Virus record (IMG/VR): IMGVR_UViG_3300024252_000088
Location: 1-22,953 of that record
Strand: one strand, 5' to 3'
Source of the DNA: a virus
Length of the DNA stretch: 22,953 nt
Under the pieces are notes generated by a model that was given only the letters and a program-made list of their open reading frames with translations, was not told the origin of the DNA and did no database searches. This document shows positions 1 through 4,455 of the stretch, piece after piece. A program made the position numbers and the translations under genes. Positions within the stretch are counted from its first letter, which is position 1. Each line of letters opens with the position of its first letter.

Positions 1-91
1 AAGGAAAGAAGGCAAAAAATTAAGAAGAATACAGGAACGAATAAGAAAGGTCAAAGAAAAGGGTGGGCGGAAGCCATGCCCATTTACATGA
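1..91 (+). CDS. Possible 3' end of a rightward gene cut by the window edge
   Basis: One forward frame is open from base 2 to a TGA at 89-91 and encodes a very basic, helix-like tail rich in K, R, E and Q. A second forward frame is also open, to a TAA at 100-102. A-rich DNA can stay open by chance, so coding is not proven. If real, this gene converges on the leftward cluster that ends near 249. No family can be recognised from about 29 residues. Confidence 0.25.
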   Translation, partial: RKEGKKLRRIQERIRKVKEKGGRKPCPFT

Positions 92-107
92 TAACATGGT
101 AAATGGG
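79..107. repeat. 9-bp perfect inverted repeat (hairpin)
   Basis: CCCATTTAC (79-87) is the exact reverse complement of GTAAATGGG (99-107), with an 11-base centre. There is no T-run on either side, so it is not a standard intrinsic terminator. It overlaps the possible end of the truncated rightward frame and could protect or end that transcript. Confidence 0.5.
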
Positions 108-114
108 TAACAAA

Positions 115-138
115 ATTACATTATTACATTATTACATT
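115..138. repeat. Three tandem copies of ATTACATT
   Basis: Three exact 8-bp copies stand head to tail in a noncoding, AT-rich stretch between convergent transcription units. A function is not evident. Confidence 0.6.
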
Positions 139-142
139 AAAA

Positions 143-157
143 GGTCAAATATTGACC
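143..157. promoter_or_regulatory. Palindrome GGTCAA-N3-TTGACC
   Basis: This is a 15-bp palindrome with 6-bp arms. Closely related palindromes occur at 3489-3502 and 17569-17583, so it may be a binding site for a phage protein. That role is inferred from recurrence only. Confidence 0.35.
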
Positions 158-202
158 ATTCTTAAATCAATCGAAATTCTCTATCTTAAACCATAAAGAC
201 CA

Positions 203-244
203 ATAAAAAGCAGACCTCTACCAGTGTGGTAAAAGCCTGCTTTT
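203..244 (-). terminator. Intrinsic terminator of the leftward cluster
   Basis: Read leftward, AAAAGCAGGC (complement of 235-244) pairs with GTCTGCTTTT (complement of 206-215) through ten positions, one of them a G-U. An inner 5-bp stem (TACCA/TGGTA) follows, and after the outer stem comes TTTTTATT. It lies a few bases beyond the last leftward stop codon at 249, as expected for the end of the operon. Confidence 0.8.
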
Positions 245-248
245 AAAC

Positions 249-461
249 CTATTTCGCTTTTAAAACCTTTCTTACTTCTTTTGCCTGTGGGTGTCTCCAG
301 TACTTAATATTATTAAGAATGTAAAGGGTCTGGGTACGGAATTCTGAACTATCTGGAAACATATTCATTGCAGCCTTACAGTAATTAACAGCATAATTTA
401 AACTTGTTCTATATGCTTTTGTGTCATCCAGAATAATTCTAATTGCTTCATGCTTTGTCAT
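249..461 (-). CDS. Small hypothetical protein, last gene of leftward cluster
   Basis: A 70-residue protein starting at the ATG at 461, seven bases after a GGAGG ribosome site on the minus strand. It is basic, with no cysteines apart from one near residue 28, no membrane segment and no signal peptide. It looks mostly helical, and its C-terminus is lysine-rich. I recognise no family. It is the promoter-distal gene of the leftward small-gene cluster and is followed at once by a good intrinsic terminator. Position and size fit an early phage accessory gene, but that is inference. Confidence 0.7.
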   Translation of the reverse strand: MTKHEAIRIILDDTKAYRTSLNYAVNYCKAAMNMFPDSSEFRTQTLYILNNIKYWRHPQAKEVRKVLKAK

Positions 462-516
462 TTCAAAACCTCCAATTAAATGTTAAAATCTTAAACCATT
501 AAAGCTTTTAAAACTT

Positions 517-804
517 TTAAACCATCTTAAACAAGGTTTTATTAAGGCGTTTAATAGGGCAACTTTTAGAGTTATTCTTACTTTCATATTCTAAAAGAAT
601 ATTTGTTAAAATAGCTGCCATATACAGTCTTTTTGTTTTTGTGGTAAGATGCTTAAATACAGGACAATTTTCAGCACTTGCTGCAATAGTAAAAAACTTT
701 TCACAGCGAATTTCGTCACAAAGCCAGGCCCAAACTTCATCTCCGTAATTTTTTAAAACTTGCTCTTGTCCAGAACAACGCTTAGTCTTTAAAAAACTTT
801 TCAT
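517..804 (-). CDS. Small hypothetical protein with cysteines
   Basis: A 95-residue protein with an ATG at 804 preceded by GGAGA at a normal distance. It contains five cysteines spread over the chain (near residues 10, 29, 34, 47 and 82), with no regular zinc-finger spacing, and a basic N-terminus. I recognise no family. The gene sits between the 160-aa and 70-aa leftward genes in the same orientation. The AT-rich spacers on its two sides share a TCTTAAACCAT-type sequence with the spacer after the 70-aa gene, so spacers in this cluster look repeatedly copied. Confidence 0.65.
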   Translation of the reverse strand: MKSFLKTKRCSGQEQVLKNYGDEVWAWLCDEIRCEKFFTIAASAENCPVFKHLTTKTKRLYMAAILTNILLEYESKNNSKSCPIKRLNKTLFKMV

Positions 805-838
805 TTTAAGTTCTCCAATTAAAATTAATTTTTACTCC

Positions 839-1428
839 AAACCCAAACCCTTTAAAATATACCTTTCCGGTTAAGTGTTAAATCTTAAAAACTTAAAATT
901 ATTTCTTCATCTTCCTCTGCTTAATCAAATGCTCAGCTGCAAGCATGTTAAATTCATCCAACTTCTTCTGGTCGTCCTTAGTAAACGTATCTGGAAAGAA
1001 ACATTTCTTAGCATTTAAACCTTCCAGACTAACAACTTGGCAGACAGCCTTCAGACTCCCAACAAGGCGTTTATTCTCCTTAGCTCCAGTTCCATTTGCC
1101 CTTTCACCAACTAGCTTACCATCTACAAAATCTTGAAACTTTGCCTTTGCTAGCTTAGCTTTCTCCTCGGCAACTTTCACGCTGCTCCCACAGTCTGCCA
1201 ATTTTTGCTTAATTCCGTAAACTACCAGGAATTTTTGAACTTCGTTAAAATCTGGAAACATTGGATAAAGTTTTTCAATCTCAAATTTTTCCAATTCATC
1301 TGCTGGAGTATCTGAATCAATATACTTTCCCATTGCCAAAACACTTCCTACTAAAGTCCAATCAATAAGTCTTTTTGCCATAATTTACCTTCCTTTTTGG
1401 AAAGGCATATTTTAAAAAGTTTGGGTTT
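839..1428 (-). repeat. 30-bp inverted repeat enclosing the 160-aa gene
   Basis: Bases 839-868 and 1399-1428 are inverted copies matching at 27 of 30 positions. In the leftward RNA all three DNA mismatches become G-U pairs (848-850 region and 861 against 1417-1418 and 1406), so all 30 positions can pair. In the opposite-strand RNA they would be C-A clashes. The arms lie just before the ribosome site and just after the stop codon of the enclosed gene. Strand-specific wobble pairing points to function as leftward RNA. Confidence 0.75.
899..1381 (-). CDS. Hypothetical 160-aa protein
   Basis: Starts at the ATG at 1381 with a strong AAGGAAGG ribosome site eight bases upstream on the minus strand. 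The protein is lysine-rich and mostly helical, begins with a hydrophobic stretch too short to be a clear membrane segment, and ends in a highly basic tail. No catalytic motif or known domain is recognised. It is the largest gene of the leftward cluster. Its transcript is enclosed by a 30-bp inverted repeat whose 5' arm ends directly before the ribosome site, so its translation is likely under RNA-structure control (inference). Confidence 0.75.
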   Translation of the reverse strand: MAKRLIDWTLVGSVLAMGKYIDSDTPADELEKFEIEKLYPMFPDFNEVQKFLVVYGIKQKLADCGSSVKVAEEKAKLAKAKFQDFVDGKLVGERANGTGAKENKRLVGSLKAVCQVVSLEGLNAKKCFFPDTFTKDDQKKLDEFNMLAAEHLIKQRKMKK

Positions 1429-1429
1429 T

Positions 1430-1692
1430 GTTTAATTCCTGATTGCAGGTATCAAACCTGCGTTTTATTAATATTTATTTTTAAACCTTACTCTATAAAT
1501 TTCAGTCTCATTCCATACATTATTATAGTAAAAAATTCTTAATCTTTCAGAACAAAAGTATTTAATTACCATATGTGTGAAACAGTATTTTTCAGGTAAT
1601 TCAGTAAATCTTTCAAAAACCCACTGATATTTATTCATTTCAAACCTCCTGATTAAAAGTTAATATTCGATACCTCCAATCAGGAATTAAAC
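1430..1692 (-). repeat. 24-bp inverted repeat enclosing the 56-aa gene
   Basis: Bases 1430-1453 and 1669-1692 are inverted copies identical at 23 of 24 positions. The left arm lies one base from the arm of the neighbouring 30-bp repeat, so the two repeat-enclosed units are tiled side by side. The right arm forms the leader of the 56-aa gene and the left arm follows its stop codon. No target-site duplication is visible that would suggest a transposed element. Confidence 0.75.
1468..1638 (-). CDS. Small hypothetical protein, 56 aa, aromatic-rich
   Basis: A 56-codon reading frame starts at the ATG at 1638, seven bases after an AGGAGG ribosome site, the strongest in the cluster. The product is rich in tyrosine, phenylalanine, lysine and arginine (begins MNKYQWVFERF) and has two cysteines. 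It has no recognised domain. The leader resembles that of the 70-aa gene (a TTTAAT...GGAGGTTTGAA-type stretch before ATG), which supports both as real genes. A 24-bp inverted repeat encloses it. Confidence 0.65.
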   Translation of the reverse strand: MNKYQWVFERFTELPEKYCFTHMVIKYFCSERLRIFYYNNVWNETEIYRVRFKNKY

Positions 1693-1699
1693 CTACGGA

Positions 1700-1798
1700 C
1701 TACCTTAATTTGTTCTGCCCGGTCACGATAATGTCAAAGATCATGGGTTTTTGGTTATGGCTGCCATTCACCGGGCTTACGCCATCCATGCCTTGCAT
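1700..1798 (-). CDS. Possible 32-aa protein, first leftward gene
   Basis: A minus-strand frame from the ATG at 1798 to a TAG at 1700-1702 encodes 32 residues with a protein-like, higher-GC codon pattern (it ends IIVTGQNKLR). The same frame stays open upstream to about 1879 without any ATG, GTG or TTG, and that part contains a CYRCG (CxxC) motif. It may therefore be the remnant of a longer zinc-ribbon-like protein. The ribosome site is weak (GGAA). It would be the first gene read from the leftward sigma-54 promoter at 1832-1847. The same bases hold inverted repeats (1717-1723/1770-1776 and 1786-1800), so an RNA leader is an alternative. Confidence 0.3.
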   Translation of the reverse strand: MQGMDGVSPVNGSHNQKPMIFDIIVTGQNKLR

Positions 1799-1831
1799 GG
1801 GATTCCATTTCCAATTGTTATATATATATAA

Positions 1832-1847
1832 TGCAAGCTCCGTGCCA
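1832..1847 (-). promoter_or_regulatory. Leftward sigma-54 promoter
   Basis: On the minus strand this reads TGGCACG-GAGC-TTGCA, an exact match to the sigma-54 consensus (TGGCACG, four bases, TTGCA/T). The -24 GG and -12 GC are separated by exactly ten bases. The start would fall near 1821, inside an alternating TA stretch, and would drive the leftward cluster. It needs host RpoN and an AAA+ activator, neither of which is encoded in the window. Confidence 0.7.
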
Positions 1848-1890
1848 CAACGGTAACATGCAGCTCTCCAACGATATGTTTATTTATCCC

Positions 1891-1924
1891 GGTTGGATTT
1901 GACCAAGGCTGGTTGGATTAAACC
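1891..1924. promoter_or_regulatory. Two GGTT-N6-AACC-type sites, 20 bp apart
   Basis: GGTTGGATTTGACC (1891-1904) and GGTTGGATTAAACC (1911-1924) share nine leading bases and each forms an imperfect (first) or perfect (second) inverted repeat. They lie between the divergent sigma-54 promoters, about 60-90 bases upstream of the expected first rightward start, where enhancer-binding activators usually sit. The binding role is inferred. Confidence 0.4.
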
Positions 1925-1955
1925 AGTTGTGATTAATTGTGGTTTGGTGTAAACA

Positions 1956-1973
1956 TTGGCATAGTTATTGCAA
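1956..1973 (+). promoter_or_regulatory. Rightward sigma-54 promoter 1
   Basis: TTGGCATAGTTATTGCAA has the -24 GG (1958-1959) and -12 GC (1970-1971) separated by exactly ten bases, with the flanking TTGGCA and TTGC parts of the consensus. The predicted start is near 1983. Confidence 0.65.
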
Positions 1974-2006
1974 GGCACAGATATAAAAATTCATTCAATT
2001 GCTTGG

Positions 2007-2024
2007 TTGGCATGGTACTTGCAA
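2007..2024 (+). promoter_or_regulatory. Rightward sigma-54 promoter 2
   Basis: TTGGCATGGTACTTGCAA repeats the same layout 51 bp downstream of promoter 1: GG at 2009-2010, ten bases, GC at 2021-2022. The start would lie near 2034, just before the 18-bp-phased array. The spacing and close sequence match to promoter 1 suggest a duplicated promoter. Confidence 0.7.
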
Positions 2025-2069
2025 GGGATTTAAATTCTGCAGATCCGGTATGGGGGTTGGTTCATTTAC

Positions 2070-2208
2070 TGAATCTCATTCAGTGTTTGAATTGGTTTAA
2101 CTTTCTGAATCTCATTCAGTGATTAATTCTGGATCAAAGTCTGAACCGGGTTCAAACAATGACTGACGTTCATCCACTGAACCAGCTTCAGAAAATGAAT
2201 CTCATTCA
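2070..2208. repeat. 18-bp-phased array of eight palindromic sites
   Basis: Thirteen-base units of the form TGAAYC-N-GRTTCA are centred at 2076, 2094, 2112, 2130, 2148, 2166, 2184 and 2202, an exact 18-bp pitch. Units at 2076, 2112 and 2202 are identical (TGAATCTCATTCA), 2148 is the perfect palindrome TGAACCGGGTTCA, 2166 and 2184 are near matches, and 2094 and 2130 are degenerate. Five-base spacers vary. The pitch and unit size resemble lambda-type origin iterons or a partition centromere; tandem operators are another option. Confidence 0.85.
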
Positions 2209-2304
2209 GCCGGGGGTACGAGGGCCATACTTCCTTTATTTTTGTATATTCAACCCCCAGATTCCCCATAAGGTAAATTTTGTAAAAGTAATCCCTTAAT
2301 GATA

Positions 2305-2331
2305 CCGGCGTTCCACCGGGTGTGATTTTTA
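2305..2331 (+). terminator. Weak terminator-like hairpin before the sigma-70 promoter
   Basis: CCGG (2305-2308) and CCGG (2316-2319) can form a short stem, and TGATTTTTATT follows within seven bases. It could end transcripts from the sigma-54 promoters before the first rightward gene. The stem is only 4 bp, so this is tentative. The rest of 2209-2353 is noncoding and AT-rich, which would suit an unwinding region if the adjacent array is an origin. Confidence 0.25.
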
Positions 2332-2353
2332 TTCTAGGTATGAAAATAAACTA

Positions 2354-2382
2354 TTGACATCTAATCCAAAACATGATATGGT
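2354..2382 (+). promoter_or_regulatory. Rightward sigma-70 promoter
   Basis: A perfect -35 box TTGACA (2354-2359) is followed after 17 bases by TATGGT (2377-2382) as the -10 box. The expected start is at 2388-2390, which coincides with the ATG of the first rightward gene. It probably drives at least the small genes and terminase region. Confidence 0.75.
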
Positions 2383-2387
2383 TTAAT

Positions 2388-2612
2388 ATGGATATAACTA
2401 CAATAGAAAAATCGCTTTCCACCTCACTAAGCACCACAAAGAAAGACAGAAAGCCTTGTAACCCGCTGGTTGATCATAGGCAACTTTCGGTGATTTATTA
2501 CTGTATGGCGGATAGCCAAGAAGAAACTTGTTTAAGATACTCCCCGGGACCTAATGGGGATTGTACGCATCAGGATATTTTAAACCAGCCTTTTATTTGT
2601 CGGAGCATCTAA
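2388..2612 (+). CDS. Small cysteine-containing protein, possibly leaderless
   Basis: The frame runs to a TAA at 2610-2612. An ATG at 2373 lies inside the promoter spacer, so the ATG at 2388 (74 aa), which coincides with the predicted transcription start, is preferred. The message would then be leaderless, as for lambda cI from PRM. An internal ATG at 2505 (35 aa) is the alternative. The product has five cysteines, four of them in the last third together with a CTHQD segment, so metal binding is possible. No family is recognised. Confidence 0.5.
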   Translation: MDITTIEKSLSTSLSTTKKDRKPCNPLVDHRQLSVIYYCMADSQEETCLRYSPGPNGDCTHQDILNQPFICRSI

Positions 2613-2623
2613 GGAGAAATAAA

Positions 2624-2785
2624 GTGACTGAAGAAAAACCTAAAGAAAAAGTCACTCAAGCAAACACACCACCTCTTGTACCTGAAAGGCTTCCCGAAAA
2701 CGATGCTTTTTTATTCGCCTGTAACTGGGCTGATTGGACAGAGGGATTTTTTATAAAACCTTACAGAAAGATTAGATGGAGTTAA
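2624..2785 (+). CDS. Small hypothetical protein, GTG start
   Basis: A 53-residue protein starting at the GTG at 2624, with AGGAG at 2612-2616 directly after the previous stop codon. A longer reading from a TTG at 2561 would overlap the previous gene and lacks a ribosome site, so it is not preferred. The N-terminus is charged (many K, E and P); the C-terminus holds an aromatic ACNWADWTEGFF segment and a basic end. The function is unknown. Confidence 0.6.
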   Translation: MTEEKPKEKVTQANTPPLVPERLPENDAFLFACNWADWTEGFFIKPYRKIRWS

Positions 2786-2788
2786 GAA

Positions 2789-2989
2789 ATGGGTAAAACA
2801 AAGCTTTTGATAAATAATAAAGAATACTCTTTACAAGAAGCTAAAGAGCTTTACAAAGAACTTAAAGAATTATTTGAAGGTAAAGAGCTTTTACCTTATC
2901 CTGTTTATACTTATCCTGTTTATACTTATCCATATACACCAATAACTAATCCAGACTATGTAATTACTTATTCTGAAGGCGTGGTGTAA
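2789..2989 (+). CDS. Small protein with YPVYT repeat
   Basis: A 66-residue protein with an ATG at 2789 after GGAG. Residues 1-34 look like a charged amphipathic helix (KELYKELKELFEGKEL). Residues 37-49 are YPVYT repeats coded by two perfect 15-bp tandem copies (2896-2910 and 2911-2925) plus a partial third, so the copy number could vary by slippage. It ends two bases before the next start, implying coupled translation. No family is recognised. Confidence 0.65.
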   Translation: MGKTKLLINNKEYSLQEAKELYKELKELFEGKELLPYPVYTYPVYTYPYTPITNPDYVITYSEGVV

Positions 2990-2990
2990 A

Positions 2991-3479
2991 GTGGGCGGAC
3001 AGAACTCTGGAAGAGGCAAAAAAGAAGTGGATATGGAAGCGGCTCTTGATCTGCTAATGCGGGGAGAGAAAGTACCGGCCATTGCCACTGAGCTTGGTGT
3101 ATCCGCCCCGACGCTCCGTAGTCGCATAGCCGAAATACAAAAGAAACAGGGTCTTTTACTCCAGTATCGCTCGATACAATCCCTCCAACTTACCGAACTT
3201 CAAGCTAGGGTTCTCGAAGCAATTACCCCGGAAAAGATAGAAGAAGCGAACCTCCGGGATCTGGTTATGTCTTACAAGATCCTGAAAGACAAAGAACAGG
3301 TTATGGAAGGTAAACCTAATGAGATAAAGGGGCTTGTTGCTCATCTTGTGTATTTGGAAAAGCAGGAGAATGCCCTGGAAGCAGACTCAATAGACGTTAC
3401 CCCGGAACCTGGTACCGAAATACCTAAAGAGAAAACCCTTGCAGAGGAGCTAGCGATCTTAGATGACGGTAATTTCTAA
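2991..3479 (+). CDS. Probable terminase small subunit (HTH protein)
   Basis: 162 residues from a GTG at 2991, right after the previous stop. Residues about 15-50 hold a helix-turn-helix (AIATELGVSAPTLRSRI). The middle region has the helical 'TPEKIEEANLRDL...YKILKDKEQVMEG' pattern seen in many phage small terminases and related DNA-binding proteins. The acidic C-terminus could contact a partner. Small terminases recognise the packaging site and recruit the large subunit. The adjoining HNH gene supports a packaging role, but the large terminase is about 10 kb away. An HTH regulator is the alternative. Confidence 0.5.
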   Translation: MGGQNSGRGKKEVDMEAALDLLMRGEKVPAIATELGVSAPTLRSRIAEIQKKQGLLLQYRSIQSLQLTELQARVLEAITPEKIEEANLRDLVMSYKILKDKEQVMEGKPNEIKGLVAHLVYLEKQENALEADSIDVTPEPGTEIPKEKTLAEELAILDDGNF

Positions 3480-4071
3480 GCATAAAGCGTCAAATTTTGA
3501 CCTTTCTGAGAAGCAATCAGCCTTGGATATGCTGGTTGAATCGCTGGGTGCGGAGCCGCTACAAGAAAAGCCACCCACTCGGGTTAGAAGAAGAAAACCA
3601 AAAATTAATCTTTCTGGTAAAGAGTCCATAGCAGTTGAAGCGGCTATAGCGCTTGGCCTTATATCAAAAGAAGAGCGTTGGACAGAAAAAATTGAACAAT
3701 TAAAAAGGGACGAAAAAGCCAGACTTAAATCTAAAGTGAGTAGAAAAAAGTATATGCAGAGTATTCCCTGGCGACATGACTTTAAAAACAACTGCATTAA
3801 GTGCAATTCCGCGTACCACCTTCAAGAACACCATGTTACATATAACCCCGAGATTAAAACTTACTTGTGCTACTCTTGTCATAAGAAGGTTACAAAGCTT
3901 AATAAACGCGGGTCTTTACTAGCTAATGGTAGTTTAAACGCCAGACCGGAATATACCAATAGACTTCGGGTAACCCTGTGGCGCTGGTTTCTAAAGACAA
4001 AAACTAAATTAACAGAAGCAAACGTAAAACGCTTTCTAAAGACTACTGAATTTAAGGATTATTGTGTTTGA
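3463..4071 (+). CDS. HNH-type zinc-finger nuclease-like protein
   Basis: 202 residues; the ATG at 3463 overlaps the end of the preceding gene by 17 bases. Residues about 112-145 carry CIKC, then LQEHH followed by TYNPE, then LCYSCHKKVT. This is the C-x2-C...HH...C-x2-CH layout of HNH endonucleases with a structural zinc ribbon. The N-terminal half is very basic (RVRRRKPK). HNH proteins beside terminase genes often assist packaging-end cleavage in cos-type phages; free-standing homing enzymes are the other possibility. The catalytic Asn of the classic motif seems to be in TYNPE, but I cannot verify that. Confidence 0.65.
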   Translation: MTVISKHKASNFDLSEKQSALDMLVESLGAEPLQEKPPTRVRRRKPKINLSGKESIAVEAAIALGLISKEERWTEKIEQLKRDEKARLKSKVSRKKYMQSIPWRHDFKNNCIKCNSAYHLQEHHVTYNPEIKTYLCYSCHKKVTKLNKRGSLLANGSLNARPEYTNRLRVTLWRWFLKTKTKLTEANVKRFLKTTEFKDYCV

Positions 4072-4081
4072 TACTAATAAA

Positions 4082-4260
4082 GAACCCGATTACCGGAGCC
4101 CGCTGAGCTTAGCTGGAGAGCGGCTCGACCAAACAACCTTTGGTAATCGGGTTCCCAGTAAACCGCGGGGCATTGCATGTTGTTTGGGGGCCCTTACTTA
4201 CCTCTCATGACGGGCACACCGCTTGCGGTGTGGACGGAATGATGTTAGCGGGCTTAACCG
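4082..4260 (+). ncRNA. Composite structured RNA (or cos-like) element
   Basis: This noncoding, GC-richer gap contains: a 13-bp perfect stem (4082-4094 with 4142-4154); inside it an 8-bp bulged hairpin (4096-4104 with 4119-4126); a loop-to-downstream pairing (4109-4116 with 4155-4161, one bulge); a 9-bp perfect pairing CCAAACAAC (4129-4137) with GTTGTTTGG (4179-4187); a CACACCG-CTTG-CGGTGTG hairpin (4215-4232); and an alternative 11-position partner for the inner hairpin (4096-4106 with 4245-4255, two G-U). The last competes with the inner hairpin, as in riboswitches. There is no T-run, so it is not a simple terminator. Its place after terminase/HNH also allows a packaging site. Confidence 0.55.
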
Positions 4261-4297
4261 TTAAAACCATTAAATATATAAATAAAAGGATATAAAG

Positions 4298-4453
4298 ATG
4301 ACTATCACAGGCCCGTTTGAGACAAAAGTAAGGTATGTATGTCTTAGCACCGATACTAAACCCACAGATGTGGTAGTTGGTGCAGAGATATACGAAACCG
4401 ATACCGGGGATACTTATATATATTCAGGGTCAGCCTGGGTAGAGGAGAATTAA
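4298..4453 (+). CDS. 51-aa fibre N-terminal module protein
   Basis: ATG at 4298 with AGGA upstream; stop at 4451-4453. The whole product matches the first ~50 residues of the next protein: both begin MT-x-x-GP, share LSTDTKPTD, then ETDT, then YSGSAW. It is thus a free-standing copy of the N-terminal module of the 303-aa fibre protein, from a tandem duplication or a fibre gene cut short. It ends two bases before the next ATG, whose ribosome site lies inside this gene. A role as a fibre attachment or collar piece is inference. Confidence 0.65.
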   Translation: MTITGPFETKVRYVCLSTDTKPTDVVVGAEIYETDTGDTYIYSGSAWVEEN

Positions 4454-4455
4454 TT

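Noticed and set aside
945-1136. Rightward frame opposite the 160-aa leftward gene
   Set aside because: It lies entirely antisense to a gene with a strong ribosome site and has no ribosome site of its own.
1717-1800. Similarity by eye to part of 23S rRNA (leftward AAGCCC-GGT...GGC-GCC-TAAC, then TAAGGTAG)
   Set aside because: The match is short and broken, and the same bases read as a plausible coding frame with a local hairpin. There is no evidence for an rRNA fragment.
1937-2122. Rightward open frame of 61 codons over the control region
   Set aside because: It spans both rightward sigma-54 promoters and the phased array; its repeated LNLIQ-type segments are simply the array translated. There is no ribosome site.
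2070-2208. CRISPR-like repeat array
   Set aside because: Units are 13 bp with five-base spacers; CRISPR repeats and spacers are each much longer.
4096-4160. tRNA-like D-arm (GCTTAGCTGG-A-GAGC) in the structured gap
   Set aside because: No proper anticodon stem-loop with U33, no TTCGA-type T-loop and no acceptor pairing could be fitted. The other pairings explain the region better.
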